Shown: positions 26,985 to 38,518, counted from the first letter of the stretch. The stretch is DNA of 64,000 nucleotides from Flaccisagitta enflata (GCA_965153355.1 OZ231128.1:18662001-18726000); one strand, 5' to 3'. Made by a program: numbers and translations. Notes: a model not told the origin generated them from the sequence alone.

Positions 26985-29838
26985 TTCAATCTGGCAGTAC
27001 CCTCTCCAAACTTTAGATTGAAGGCTTGAAAACTGATTAAAAGTTGGGGGAAACTATCCCAGCAGTACCCTCTTCAATCTGGCAGTACCCCCATCAAATG
27101 TTAGATTGAAGGCTTGAAAACTGATTAAAAAGTTGGGACACTATTCAGCACTACCCCTTCAACTGCAGCACTTCAAACACGAGATTGAAGTCTTTAAAAC
27201 TGATTAAAACGAACTGGGAACTATCCAGCAGTACCCCCTTCAATCTGGCAGTACTCCTTATCAACATAAGAGTGGAGCTATAAAAACCTGAATATGAAGT
27301 TGGGGAACTATCCCAGCAGTACCTTTCCCCTAATCTTGGCAAAATTCTCCACACTTTAGATTGAAGGCTTGAAAAACTGAATAAAAGGTAGGAACCATCC
27401 CAGCAGGACCCTTCAATCTGGTAATAACCCCTTCAAACATGAGATTGAAGTCTTAAAACACTGATTACAAAGCTAGGAAGAACTATCCTAGCAGTAAATT
27501 TCTGAATCTGGCAATAACAATTTCTTATCAATACAAGAAATGGAGCTATAAAAACCTGATTACAAAAGTTGGGGAACTATCCCAGCAGTACCCCCTTCCT
27601 TCAGGCAGTACCCTCTCCAAACTTTAGATTGAAGGCTTGAAAACTGATTAAAAGTTGGGGAACTATCTCCAGCAGTACCCCTGAATCTGGCAGCAATTCC
27701 TTATCAACATAAGAGTGCAGCTATAAAAACCTGATTACCAGTTGGGGAACTATCCCAGCAGTACCCCTTCAATCTGCAGTACCTCCAAACTTTAGATTGA
27801 TGGCTTGGAAAAAGTGATTAAAAAGTGCTGGGAAACTATCCAGGTACCCCCTTCAATCTGGCAGTACCCCATCCAAACTTAGATTGAAGGCTTGAAAAAC
27901 TGATTAAAAAGTTGGGGAACTATCTCAGCAGTACCCCCTTCAATCTGGCAGTACCCCCTCCAAACTTTAGATTGAAGGCTTGAAAAACTGATTAAAAAGT
28001 TGGGAAACTATCCCAGCAGTACCCCCTTCAATCTGGCAGTACCCCATCCAAACTTAGATTGAAGGCTTGAAAAACTGATTAAAAAGTTGGGACACTATCT
28101 CAGCACTACCCCCTTCAATCTGGCAGTACCCCCTTCAAACATGAGATTGAAGTCTTTAAAAACTGATTAAAAAGCTGGGGAACTATCCCAGCAGTACTCC
28201 CTTCAATCTGGCAGTACCCCTTATCAACATAAGAGTGGAGCTATAAAAACCTGAATACAAAGTTGGGGAACTATCCCAGCAGTACCCCCTTCAATCTGGC
28301 AGTACCCCCTTCAAACACGAGATTGAAGGCTTGAAAAACTGATTAAAAAGCTGGGGAACTATCCCAGCAGTACCCCCTTCAATCTGGCAGTACCCCTTAT
28401 CAACATAAGAGTGGAGCTATAAAAACCTGAATACAAAGTTGGGGAACTATCCCAGCAGTACCCCCTTCAATCTGGCAGTACCCCCTCCACACTTTAGATT
28501 GAAGGCTTGAAAAACTGAATAAAAAGGTGGGGAACTATCCCAGCAGGACCCCCTTCAATCTGGCAGTACCCCCTTCAAACACGAGATTGAAGTCTTAAAA
28601 CACTGATTACAAAGCTGGGGAACTATCCCAGCAGTACCCCCTTGAATCTGGCAGTACCCCTTATCAACATAAGAATGGAGCTATAAAAACCTGAATACAA
28701 AGTTGGGGAACTATCCCAGCAGTACCCCCTTCAATATGGCAGTGGCTCCTCAAACTCCTTTAGATTGAAGGCTTGAAAAACTGATTAAAAAGTTGGGGGA
28801 ACTATCTCCAGCAGTACTCTCAACCTGGCAGCACTTTTATCAACATAAGAGTGAGCTAGAAAACCTGAATACAAAGTTGGGGAACTATCCCAGCAGTACC
28901 CCCTTCAATCTGGCAGTACCCCCTCCAAACTTTAGATTGAAGGCTTGAAAAACTGATTAAAAAGTTGGGGAACTATCCCAGCAGTACCCCCTTCAATCTG
29001 GCAGTACCCCCTTCAAACACGAGATTGAAGTCTTGAAAAACTGATTAAAAAGCTGGGGAACTATCCCAGCAGTACCCCCTTCAATCTGGCAGTACCCCTT
29101 ATCAACATAAGAGTGGAGCTATAAAAACCTGAATACAAAGTTGGGGAACTATCCCAGCAGTACCCCCTTCAATCTGGCAGTACCCCCTTCAAACACGAGA
29201 TTGAAGGCTTGAAAAACTGAATAAAAAGTTGGGGAACTATCCCAGCAGTACCCCCTTCAATCTGGCAGTACCCCCTTCAAACACGAGATTGAAGTCTTAA
29301 AACACTGATTACAAAGCTGGGGAACTATCCCAGCAGTACCCCCTTGAATCTGGCAGTACCCCTTATCAACATAAGAATGGAGCTATAAAAACCTGAATAC
29401 AAAGTTGGGGAACTATCCCAGCAGTACCCCCTTCAATCTGGCAGTACCCCCTCAAACCTTTAGATTGAAGGCTTGAAAAACTGATTAAAAAGTTGGGGAA
29501 CTATCCCAGCAGTACCCCCTTCAATCTGGCAGTACCCCTTATCAACATAAGAGTGGAGCTATAAAAACCTGAATACAAAGTTGGGGAACTATCCCAGCAG
29601 TACCCCCTTCAATCTGGCAGTACCCCTTATCAACATAAGAGTGGAGCTATAAAAACCTGATTACAAAGTTGGGGAACTATCCCAGCAGTACCCCCTTCAA
29701 TCTGGCAGTACCCCCTCCAAACTTTAGATTGAACTGATTAAAAACTGATTAAAAAGTTGTGAAACTATCCCAGCAGTACCCCCTTCAATCTGGCAGTACC
29801 CCATCCAAACTTAGATTGAAGGATGGAAAAACTGATTA
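26985..29838 (+). repeat. Satellite S1 array, forward orientation (~88 bp monomers)
   Basis: Each monomer reads ggggaactatcccagcagta, ccccttcaatctggcagta, then one of three alternative segments: actttagattgaaggcttg, acacgagattgaagtctt, or aacataagagtggagctata. Then comes an aaaactgattaaaaag-type end. The three types alternate in a loose higher-order pattern. Units left of about 27900 have many small deletions, while those to the right are much more uniform. I estimate about 32 monomers. Confidence 0.9.
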
Positions 29839-30189
29839 ACAAGTCATCCAAGGATCGCACATGGTCAGCGGTACCTGATGCCCTGCTTGGAGTGAGAGTG
29901 AGAGTGGAGTGAGAGCAGGGCAGCGGCCCCAAAGGGCCGATGTCCTGTAGGACACAGGGGTAAATTTCCAAACGTCTTGAGAGGGCATATCTGATGCCTT
30001 TGGAGCAATCTCCCATAATATTCAAGGGAGGTTTTGCATTTTGTTTCAATTTGCCATGTTATTCAATGGAAATTTCACATTTCATTCATTTTTCTTCAAT
30101 CACCCATGTTATTCAATGGGACGTTTGCATTTTGTCAATTTCCCATGTTATTCAATGGGAATTTGAGGCTTCAAATGACGACAGAAGGA
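29839..30189 (-). mobile_element. Family A element (A1) at the array inversion point
   Basis: The forward array stops at aaaactgattaa. The family A tail (caagtcatccaaggatcgc), stem, arm (cagcggccccaaagggccga, gtcctgtaggacacagg) and ttcaatgggaattt-type interior follow. Then the array resumes at 30190 as actttttattcag in the reverse orientation. The second arm is absent. Confidence 0.8.
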
Positions 30190-30477
30190 CTTTTTATTCA
30201 GTTTTTCAAGCCTTCAATCTCGTGTTTGAAGGGGGTACTGCCAGATTGAAGGAGGTACTGCTGGGATAGTTCCCCAACATATTAATCAGTTTTTCAAGCC
30301 TGCATTCTAAGTTTGGATGGGGTACTGCCAGATTGAAGGGGGTACTGCTGGGATAGTTCCCCAACTTTTTAATCAGTATTTTAAGCCTTCAATCTAAAGT
30401 TTGGAGGGGGTACTGCCAGATTGAAAGGGGTAATGCTGGGACAGTTCCCCAACTTAGTATTCAGGTTTTTATAGCTC
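30190..30477 (-). repeat. Satellite S1 array, reverse orientation (short block)
   Basis: About three to four monomers in the form gggggtactgccagattgaa and gctgggatagttccccaac. It stops inside a unit at ttttatagctc. Confidence 0.9.
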
Positions 30478-30861
30478 AACAATCAAGTTTGCTCCTTCAT
30501 TTGACTGGAATCCTGAAACACGTTTTTCTCTGCGCTCCGTAAAAAAATTAAGAAAACGGCAAAAAACTTTAACTGATTTTCTCAAAATTTCACATGCATA
30601 CGTAATAAATTCTGCTCTACAACATATCTCAATCTCCACGTTCAACACTCCCATCTTCATTGTCTTTCTGCCCTAAAACTGTTTTCTCCCGCAATCAAAT
30701 CTGAATCTTTTTTTTTCTTGCCATTTCTTAACCAAAACAATCAAATTAAATCGAAATTCCATTTCACCGTTGACCGGGTTTCATTCTTTCACACGAACTT
30801 TAATTTGGCACTTTGGGACAAAATCGTTTTTGCCAGCCCTTAAGAAATCAAGATAAAGAAA

Positions 30862-31899
30862 ATGCCTCCAAAAGGGAAAGGAAAACAAAAAATTGATGTT
30901 GAAACAACCCCAGCTGAAGAGAACAGTATTGAGAATCTGAGAAAGGAATTGTCTCAGGTGAAAAAGATTCAGGAGGTGACAAATTCTGTTTTTGCTGAGA
31001 TGCGTAAGGAAATTTCATCTGTTGGTGGGAAGGTGAACGACTTGATGGAATGTATCAGTGAGGAAGTTAACAGCATGGTGTCCAAGGCTGTTACCAAGGC
31101 AGTTCTTGACAATGGGGGAATAGCAGCTGAAGCAATGAAGAAGCATTGGGCCTCTCACCTTTTAGAAATTGCAAAGGAGCAGGTAGAAATGAACGAGGGG
31201 CAAAACTTGTTGAAGCAAGAAATAAAAAGTCTGGAAGCTCAACTGGCAGCATCTAGAAATTGTTTGGAAGATCAGGATAAAAGAATCATGAATGTTGAAC
31301 GGATGTGGCAGGAAGAAAAGCAAAAGCATGATCAATCATCAAAGGATGATTTTGAGAATTTGAAAGATCTTGTCGCAAAATTAGAGACAGGAATGGATGA
31401 ATTAAGAAAAAATTCTGCCGTGTCACCACAAATCCTCTCATCTGCTCCAAATGAATTCCATCTAAGGGAACGAAAAAAGAACAACCTGATTATCTTTGGT
31501 CTAGGGGAAAGCAATGAAGCCCTTAATGAAGAAGTTGTTGATGACCTTTTTAATGATCTTGGAACTGTTATCACAAGTGATGAATATCAATGCTTCAGAG
31601 TTGGCAAGTACAACAGTCAAAATTGCCGACCACTTGTCATCAAACTGCCAAATGCCATTATCAAAAGTGATATCTTAGCCAAAGCAAAAATGCTTAAAGG
31701 CAACGAAAAATGGAAAGGAGTGAGCATCACCCATGATTTGACCAAAATGCAGTGTGCTGAAGAGAAAACAAATGAGCTTCTTCTCCGACAAGAAGCTGTC
31801 AAAAGGAATGAAGGCCTATCACCAGAGGAAAAGCTTACAAAAATTTGGAAAGTTGTTGGTGGACGTGGATCAAGAGCTTTGGCTTTTCGGCCTCTTTAA
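30862..31899 (+). CDS. ORF1/gag-like RNA-binding protein of a non-LTR retroelement (345 aa, intact)
   Basis: The ATG has A at -3 and the ORF runs without a stop or intron to TAA at 31897-31899. Residues 1-12 are basic (MPPKGKGKQK). Residues 20-182 are Glu/Lys/Leu-rich with heptad-like spacing, consistent with a long coiled coil for trimerisation. Residues 202-217 read RERKKNNLIIFGLGES, the first strand of the RRM-like domain in ORF1 proteins. CRPLVIKL (255-262) and a KAKMLKG helix follow, then the C-terminal segment KGVSITHDLTKMQ (285-297), ending in IWKVVGGRG. This order is the standard ORF1/gag layout of CR1- and L1-type elements, whose role is to coat element RNA and act as a nucleic-acid chaperone. 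The sister ORF2 is absent. A domesticated host gene is the alternative. Confidence 0.75.
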   Translation: MPPKGKGKQKIDVETTPAEENSIENLRKELSQVKKIQEVTNSVFAEMRKEISSVGGKVNDLMECISEEVNSMVSKAVTKAVLDNGGIAAEAMKKHWASHLLEIAKEQVEMNEGQNLLKQEIKSLEAQLAASRNCLEDQDKRIMNVERMWQEEKQKHDQSSKDDFENLKDLVAKLETGMDELRKNSAVSPQILSSAPNEFHLRERKKNNLIIFGLGESNEALNEEVVDDLFNDLGTVITSDEYQCFRVGKYNSQNCRPLVIKLPNAIIKSDILAKAKMLKGNEKWKGVSITHDLTKMQCAEEKTNELLLRQEAVKRNEGLSPEEKLTKIWKVVGGRGSRALAFRPL

Positions 31900-32920
31900 T
31901 CACAACCGAAGTGGCCCTTATTCTTCAACAACAACAACAATAACAGAAATGACAATGACATTTTTTTCGACAAATCAACATTTTCAACAATGAAATCATC
32001 ACTAATGGAAAAGACAATGACACAACAATAGAAAAAAACCATCTTATAGTGCATGTATAAAAAAAACAAACAACAGAAACAACAATTACAACACCAATTC
32101 AAAGAAACATCCCTCAGTGCAGTGCCGGCAGCATGAACATTTCTACCAAACTTCCTACAAGGAATTTTTACTTTGAAACCATCGGGCAATTCAACATTAA
32201 CGGCCTGTTTCTTTCAGGCCGTTGCCGGTATGTTTCTATCCTTCACTGTTTCTATAGGATGAACCAAACGCCATAGACAAGTTTGCCAGTTTGTCTGCCG
32301 CTGTCTTCTTTCTTTTACAGATGGATTTACGCATTGAGCTGGGCAGTGCTGAAGACATCAGGAACAGCAACAGCCACAACAAGGACATCAACAACAATGA
32401 CAACAACAACAATAACAACAACAACAACAAACAGTAGCATCAACAATCACCGCTCAATGACAGTGTCAACGACTGCGTCACGATGGCGACAGCTGCGGCG
32501 GCCGCGGCGACCACTGGCGGCGGCAGCTGCGGCGACAGCTGCGGCGCACGCTGCGGCGAAAGCTGCGGCGAAAGCTGCGGCGACCGTACAACTGGGCAAA
32601 CAAATGGAAACAGCAACGGCGATAGCAGCGGCGACACCAAAAACATCGATGATATTGGAACTTTATCAATGATGACAATGACAATGACAACAACAGCAAC
32701 AAAATAGGCGATATCAACCACAACAACAATGACAACAACAATGACAACAACAATGACAACGTCATATTTTAGGAATTGTTTTGGGACTATTAGGATCTAA
32801 AAACAAACTAAAATCTATCAACTTGTGAATACGTGAAGAAATCAAACACTATCTTACGTTTAAGGTTTTTGTACTAATAGCAACCATTTGTTTGGACTCT
32901 TTGGGGTCTGTGTTGGTTGC
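31900..32920 (+). other. 3' region of the retroelement with triplet repeats
   Basis: Non-coding. It contains aacaacaacaa/caatgacaac runs (31918-31945, 32370-32440, 32715-32765) and a GC-rich block of gctgcggcgacagctgcgg type (32488-32590). The shadow ORFs are Thr-, Ala- or Ser-rich and have no domain. At 32207-32224 a small hairpin, cggcctgtttctttcaggccg, is visible. Confidence 0.5.
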
Positions 32921-32944
32921 TATATATTATATTATATTATATTT

Positions 32945-34044
32945 TCTTATGTTGATAAGGGGTACTGCTAGATTAAAGGGGGTACTGCTGGGATAGTTCC
33001 CCAACATATTAACCAGCTTTATATGCCTCAACTCTTACATTAGAAGGGGGTACTGCCAGATTGAAGGGGGTACTGCTAGGATAGTTCCCCAAATTTGTAA
33101 TCAGGTTTTCATACCTTCAAGCAAATGTTTTAAGGGGGTACTGCCAGATTGAAGGGGGTACTGCTGGGATAGTTCCCCAACATATTAATCAGCTTTATGT
33201 GCCTAAACTCTTACATTTGAAGGGGGTACTGCCAGATTGAAGGGGGTACTGCTGAGATAGTTCCCCAACTTTTTAATCAGTTTTTCAAGCCTTCAATCTA
33301 AGTTTGGATGGGGTACTGCCAGATTGAAGGGGGTACTGCTGGGATAGTTCCCCAACTTTTTAATCAATTCTTCAAGCCTTCAATCTAAAACTTGGAGGGG
33401 GCACTGCCAGATTGAAGGGGGTACTGCTGGGATAGTTCCCCAACTTTGTAATCAGGTTTTTATAGCTCCATTCTTATGTTGATAAGGGGTACTGCCAGAT
33501 TCAAGGGGGTACTGCTGGGATAGTTCCCCAGCTTTGTAATCAGTTTTTTAAGACTTCAATCTCGTGTTTGAAGGGGGTACTGCCAGATTGAAGGGGGTAC
33601 TGCTGGGATAGTTCCCCAACTTTGTATTCAGGTTTTAATAGCTCCACTCTTATGTTGATAAGGGGTACTGCCAGATTGAAGGGGGTACTGCTGGGATAGT
33701 TCCCCAACTTTTTAATCAGTATTTTAAGCCTTCAATCTAAAGTTTGGAGGGGGTACTGCCAGATTGAAGGGGGTACTGCTGGGATAGTTCCCCAACTTTG
33801 TATTCAGGTTTTTATAGCTCTCTTCTTATGTTGATAAGGGGTACTGCCAGATTCAAGGGGGTACTGCTGTTTTTCAAGACTTCAATCTTGTGTTTGAAGG
33901 GGGTACCGCCAGATTGAAGGGGGTACTGCTGAGATAGTTCCCCAACTTTTTAATCAGTTTTTTAAGCCTTCAATCTAAGTTTGGATGGGGTACTGCCAGA
34001 TTGAAGGGGGTACTGCTGGGATAGTTCCCCAACTTTTTAATCAG
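32945..34044 (-). repeat. Satellite S1 array, reverse orientation (main right block)
   Basis: About 12 monomers in reverse orientation, with the same three segment types as the left array. One unit at about 33860 is fused by a deletion (ggtactgctgtttttcaag). Confidence 0.9.
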
Positions 34045-34891
34045 TTTTTGGGCAGCGGCCCCAAAGGGGACGAAGTCCTGTAGAACACAGGGGGACTTTC
34101 GTTCGTCCGTCCGTCCGTTCGTTCGTCCGTTCGTCCCCCCCATCAGGCCCCTCAGGCCTCTAATTTGGCCTCTGAGACCTCAAACATGGCCTCTCAGGCC
34201 TCAAATCTAGTCTCTCAGGCCTCAAATTAGGCCTCTCTAGCCTCAAATCTAACCTCTCAGGCCTCAAAACTGGCCTCTCAGGCCTCAAATTAGGCTTCTC
34301 AGGCCTCAAATCTAGCCTCTCAGGCCTCAAATCCGGCCTCAGGCCTCAAATCCGGCCTCTCAGGCCTCCAATACAGCCTCTCAGGCCTCCAATAAAGCCT
34401 CTCAGGCCTCAAATCTAACCTCTCAGGCCTCAAAACTGGCCTCTCCGGCCTCAGATTAGGCTTCTCAGGCCTCAAAACCATATTCTCGGGCCTCAAACCT
34501 GGCCTCTCAGGCCTCAAATTTGATCACTCAGGCCTCAAATCAGCTGTCTCAGCCTCAATTTATTGCTCTCAGGCTTTAAATCAGTCCTCTGACCTTTCAA
34601 ACCTTAATCCAGCCCTCTCATGCCTCAAGTCCGCCATCTCAAGCTTCGGATTGGCATTCTTAGGCCTTACGTCAGCCTTCTAAGACCTCAGTTAAGGCTC
34701 TTGAAGGCCTTCAGTCAGCCCTCTATAGCATCTCATCCACTTCCTCAGGCAGGACGAATGAAAGTCCCCCTGTGTTCTACAGGACTTCGTCCCCTTCGGG
34801 GCCGCTGCCCTGCTTCCCCTCACTCCAATTCACAATCACTCAAAGCAGGGCAACGGGTATCGCTGACCACATATTGCCCTTGGGCGACCTG
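34045..34891 (+). mobile_element. Family A element (A1), complete, with 21 bp minisatellite
   Basis: Inserted in S1 at cagttttt/ttcaagcc. Order: tttttgggcagcggcccc, gaagtcctgtagaacacagg, a cgtccgtccgtt run, about 28 units of ctctcaggcctcaaat-type 21 bp repeat (34141-34740), the mirrored arm gtgttctacaggacttcgtc and ggggccgctgccc, then the tail with cactcaaagcagggcaacgg, gtatcgctgaccacat and cttgggcgacctg. Because it sits inside an array, both ends are defined. Confidence 0.85.
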
Positions 34892-35990
34892 TTCAAGCCT
34901 TCAATCTAAAACTTGGAGGGGGTACTGCCAGATTGAAGGGGGTACTGCTGGGATAGTTCCCCAGCTTTGTAATCAGTTTTTAAAGACTTCAATCTCGTGT
35001 TTGAAGGGGGTACTGCCAGATTGAAGGGGGTACTGCTGGGATAGTTCCCCAACTTTTTATTCAGTTTTTCAAGCCTTCAATCTCGTGTTTGAAGGGGGTA
35101 CTGCCAGATTGAAGGGGGTACTGCTGGGATAGTTCCCCAACTTTGTATTCAGGTTTTAATAGCTTCACTCTTATGTTGATAAGGGGTACTGCCAGATTGA
35201 AGGGGGTACTGCTGGGATAGTTCCCCAACTTTTTAATCAGTATTTTAAGCCTTCAATCTAAAGTTTGGAGGGGGTACTGCCAGATTGAAGGGGGTACTGC
35301 TGGGATAGTTCCCCAACTTTGTATTCAGGTTTTTATAGCTCTCTTCTTATGTTGATAAGGGGTACTGCCAGATTCAAGGGGGTACTGCTGGGATAGTTCC
35401 CCAGCTTTTTAATCAGTTTTTCAAGACTTCAATCTTGTGTTTGAAGGGGGTACTGCCAGATTGAAGGGGGTACTGCTGAGATAGTTCCCCAACTTTTTAA
35501 TCAGTTTTTCAAGCCTTCAATCTAAAGTTTGAAGGGGGTACTGCCAGATTGAAGGGGGTACTGCTGGGATAGTTCCCTACCTGTTTGAACACTTTGAAAT
35601 CTCTCTTTTTATTGATGCACTTAATGAACATTATCATTTTGTACACTGACTGTTTTTGGTTGTTCATGCTATATAAGGAGGGTACTGCCAGATTTATAAG
35701 GGTACTGCTGGTTTGATTCCCCATGTATTCTAAAGGGGTACTGCCAAACAGACTAGGTACTGCTGGGATCGTTCCCTAATATATAAAAGGGTACTGCCAA
35801 GTTGAGGAGGTACTGCCAGGATAGTTCCCCATTATAACATGGGGTACTGCCAGATTTAAGGGGGTACTGCCAGGATCATTCCCCAAAGAGAAGACTGGGG
35901 TACTGCTGAGGGTACTGCCAAGATATATCCCCACTTTTTCCCATCATTTTTACAAGGGGGTACTGGAGGCCAGGGGTACTGCCAAATCAC
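34892..35990 (-). repeat. Satellite S1 array, reverse, decaying at its right end
   Basis: Regular monomers run to about 35580. After about 95 bp of other sequence, shortened and mutated pieces (ggggtactgccaga, ggtactgctggg, atagttcccc) continue to 35990 with spacing of 35-60 bp. Confidence 0.85.
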
Positions 35991-36084
35991 ATTTACCCCC
36001 AATCCCAGACTTATATCTCGATTTGCTAGGAATTCATACAAGTTCAAAGAGGAGAAGTAATTTAGTAGAATCTATCATTGAACA

Positions 36085-36475
36085 ACCAAGGGCAAAACAC
36101 AAAATAGACTTAGTTTTTCTTAGATAGATCAAAAACAAATCATGATAATGACTTCAAATCCATGAGCATTTTAAAGAGCTTCGAAAACTCTACAAATCTA
36201 GTCTAATCAGAGATTTGTAGCTTGATTCGTTTTCAAATGACATCAGTTTAAAGAAAACAACTCAGTTTTCTGATTGTCAGAAAGGATCTAATTTTTTGTC
36301 CCTTTTTCCCAACATGGTTTTGATATGCTTCTATTCAAACTGATGTCACTTCTAAACAAAAAGAGCCACAAATTTGGGATTGGTCTCAAATTAAAGAAAA
36401 TTGAAAATCCTTTAATATAATCACCAATAAATTTATTCTATCATTTCTAGAATAAGCAAAATAGTCTTTACAAAA
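36085..36475 (+). repeat. Family D repeat
   Basis: The stretch tccatgagcattttaaagag, aaaactctacaaatctag, then cgttttcaaatga is matched in reverse at 46545-46715. It continues into cacttctaaacaaaaagagc and tgggattggtctcaaat, the shared core also present at 11286 and elsewhere. The ends are not defined. Confidence 0.5.
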
Positions 36476-36721
36476 GTGGCTACTTATTTATGCGCCTCAC
36501 TGTATAGACAAACTGACACACAAGACACACAGACAGCAAGTATACAAACAGACCGACATACAGAGAAAGACGCTGTAGAGACCATGAGAGTCAGGAACTG
36601 AGCAAAAGAGAGCGTGAGACAGAGACCAAAAAATCTGATGGGGAGAACAGGTTATAAAAAGTGAGTGAGAGTGAAAAGGCAACATACACTTACAACTCAC
36701 TACTTAAACCTTGAAAAAAGT

Positions 36722-37440
36722 AGAGAAAGAAAAAGAAGAAGAAGAAGAAGAAGAAGAAGAAGAAGAAGAAGCAAAAGAAGAAGAAGAAGAAGAAGAAGAA
36801 GAAGAAGAAGAAGAAGAAGAAGAAGAAGAAGAAGAAGAAGAAGAAGAAGAAGAAGAAGAAGAAGAAGAAGAAGAAGAAGAAGAAGAAGAAGAAGAAGAAG
36901 AAGAAGAAGAAGAAGAAGAAGAAGAAGAAGAAGAAGAAGAAGAAGAAGAAGAAGAAGAAGAAGAAGAAGAAGAAGAAGAAGAAGAAGAAGAAGAAGAAGC
37001 AGAAGCAGAAGCAGAAGCAGAAGCAGAAGCAGAAGAAGAAGAAGAAGAAGAAGAAGAAGAAGAAGAAGAAGAAGAAGAAGAAGAAGAAGAAGAAGAAGAA
37101 GAAGAAGAAGAAGAAGAAGAAGAAGAAGAAGAAGAAGAAGAAGAAGAAGAAGAAGAAGAAGAAGAAGAAGAAGAAGAAGAAGAAGAAGAAGAAGAAGAAG
37201 AAGAAGAAGAAGAAGAAGAAGAAGAAGAAGAAGAAGAAGAAGAAGAAGAAGAAGAAGAAGAAGAAGAAGAAGAAGAAGAAGAAGAAGAAGAAGAAGAAGC
37301 AGAAGCAGAAGCAGAAGAAGAAGAAGAAGAAGAAGAAGAAGAAGCAGAAGCAGAAGAAGAAGAAGAAGAAGAAGAAGAAGAAGAAGAAGAGGAAGGAGAA
37401 GAAAAAGAGGAAGAAAAAGAGGAAGAAAAAGAAGAACATG
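36722..37440 (+). repeat. (GAA)n microsatellite, about 720 bp, with GCA variant blocks
   Basis: Nearly pure gaa triplets. Blocks of gaagca occur at about 36998-37035, 37300-37318 and 37344-37352. All six frames stay open because the run has no stops, giving poly-Glu, poly-Arg, poly-Ser, poly-Leu and poly-Phe shadow ORFs. A long homopurine:homopyrimidine mirror tract like this can form triplex DNA. Confidence 0.95.
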
Positions 37441-38323
37441 GAATAGAAGATGAAGAGAAAATCGGACCATCTCCTCCCTGGCTTCCGTTAAAAGTCAATT
37501 CATTTTCCAGCCAACGAGAAAGGAGTCTGATGAAAGATAAAAGATAGGTGGGGGAGAGAGGTGGGGGTGGGGGGGGGTGAGGCGGGGGAGGGGGAGGGGT
37601 GGCGTTTAAGCTGCCACAAAAGAATGGGTTGGTTCGTCATTCCCTGCGCCTCATCTTTTAGAGATTCTGCAGACGATAGGCAATTGAAAGGTGAAAGTGT
37701 CGGTGAATATTACTTAGGAAATAAGTATTGCTAGCTTAAGACTACAATTAATTGGCTTGAAGACGAAATTGTGAACTTTTTTGGTAAGATTCCTGATCTA
37801 CATCAAATTTTCTTCAAATCTAGTGCAATCCAAGAATTCTTGGTCAATTTTTCAGAAATGATGCAAGGAAACATAAAAATGTTTTTTTTTTTTCAAAATC
37901 GTGAAAAAGGTTGGTTCACAAAAGACGAGACATGTCACACTAGATTACCTCATACAGCTCTTCAAGTTGATGCTGAAGCAAATGGAAGCCATTATTGAAG
38001 CCCAGGGTAGACACAAAAGGTACCAATTTGCTTGAATTGAGTTTACTAGTACTTAATGGGTGAATATATGAACTTATATCCTAGGTGTTGCAATACTTAT
38101 TTCCTAGTCAGTATTTGAATGGAACGCTGTCTATCTTTTACAAACTTGGTCATGGACTGACCAAGTAATGAAGCGACGCAGCCTTTGTATAGACCTGCGT
38201 TGACAAGAGGCTGCAACTGAAAGTGATTTATGAGTTAGAAGTTGTACGTTTAAGACTCTGATATGCAAAGGTTGAGGAGAAAACTCAAGCCTCATACTAA
38301 CATACCAGTGCCACCGGTTGAAA
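37441..38323. other. Intergenic with a G-rich stretch
   Basis: Bases 37548-37606 are a dense set of G runs (gtgggggtggggggggg and similar) that could form a G-quadruplex. The rest shows nothing recognisable. Confidence 0.5.
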
Positions 38324-38518
38324 ACAAGGCCGGATACAAGGCTACCGAAGTCGCGTGCGGGTGGGCAGGGGCCAAATTTGAGGTCACTAGATCATTTGGG
38401 CAGTGAGGTCCAAAAATAAAAATCCTAAAAAAAGTAAAGTGTGACCGCCCGACCGACCGACTGACCAACTGACCGACGGACAAAGCGAGGTGTACAGTCG
38501 CGTACACGCGACTAAAAA
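38324..38518 (-). mobile_element. Family B element
   Basis: Reads aacaaggccggatacaaggc, gaagtcgcgtgcgggtggg, gaggtcactagatcatttgg, taaagtgtgaccg, acaaagcgaggtgtac and agtcgcgtacacgcgact, then aaaaa. Confidence 0.8.

Larger units (their letters stand above)
30478..32944 (+). mobile_element. ORF1-only non-LTR retroelement inserted in satellite S1
   Basis: The S1 array breaks at ttttatagctc (30477) and resumes at tcttatgttgataagg (32945). In intact monomers these are neighbours (atagctccactcttatgttg), so the insert is 2467 bp with only a few target bases lost. It has a leader of about 380 bp, a 345-codon ORF1-like gene, a roughly 1 kb 3' region with ACA/GCGGC simple sequence, and a tail of (atatt)n at about 32921-32944 on the + strand. 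A microsatellite tail in the sense of the ORF is typical of CR1/L2/RTE-like non-LTR elements. No endonuclease, reverse transcriptase or second ORF is present. I see no clear target duplication. Confidence 0.65.

Noticed and set aside
31900-32944. Remnant of a reverse transcriptase ORF2 downstream of ORF1
   Set aside because: No frame shows RT or endonuclease motifs. The interval is triplet repeat and unique non-coding sequence.
36665-37547. Long ORFs of 250-280 codons on both strands
   Set aside because: They are translations of the (GAA)n tract (poly-Glu, poly-Arg, poly-Ser, poly-Leu, poly-Phe) with no unique domain.
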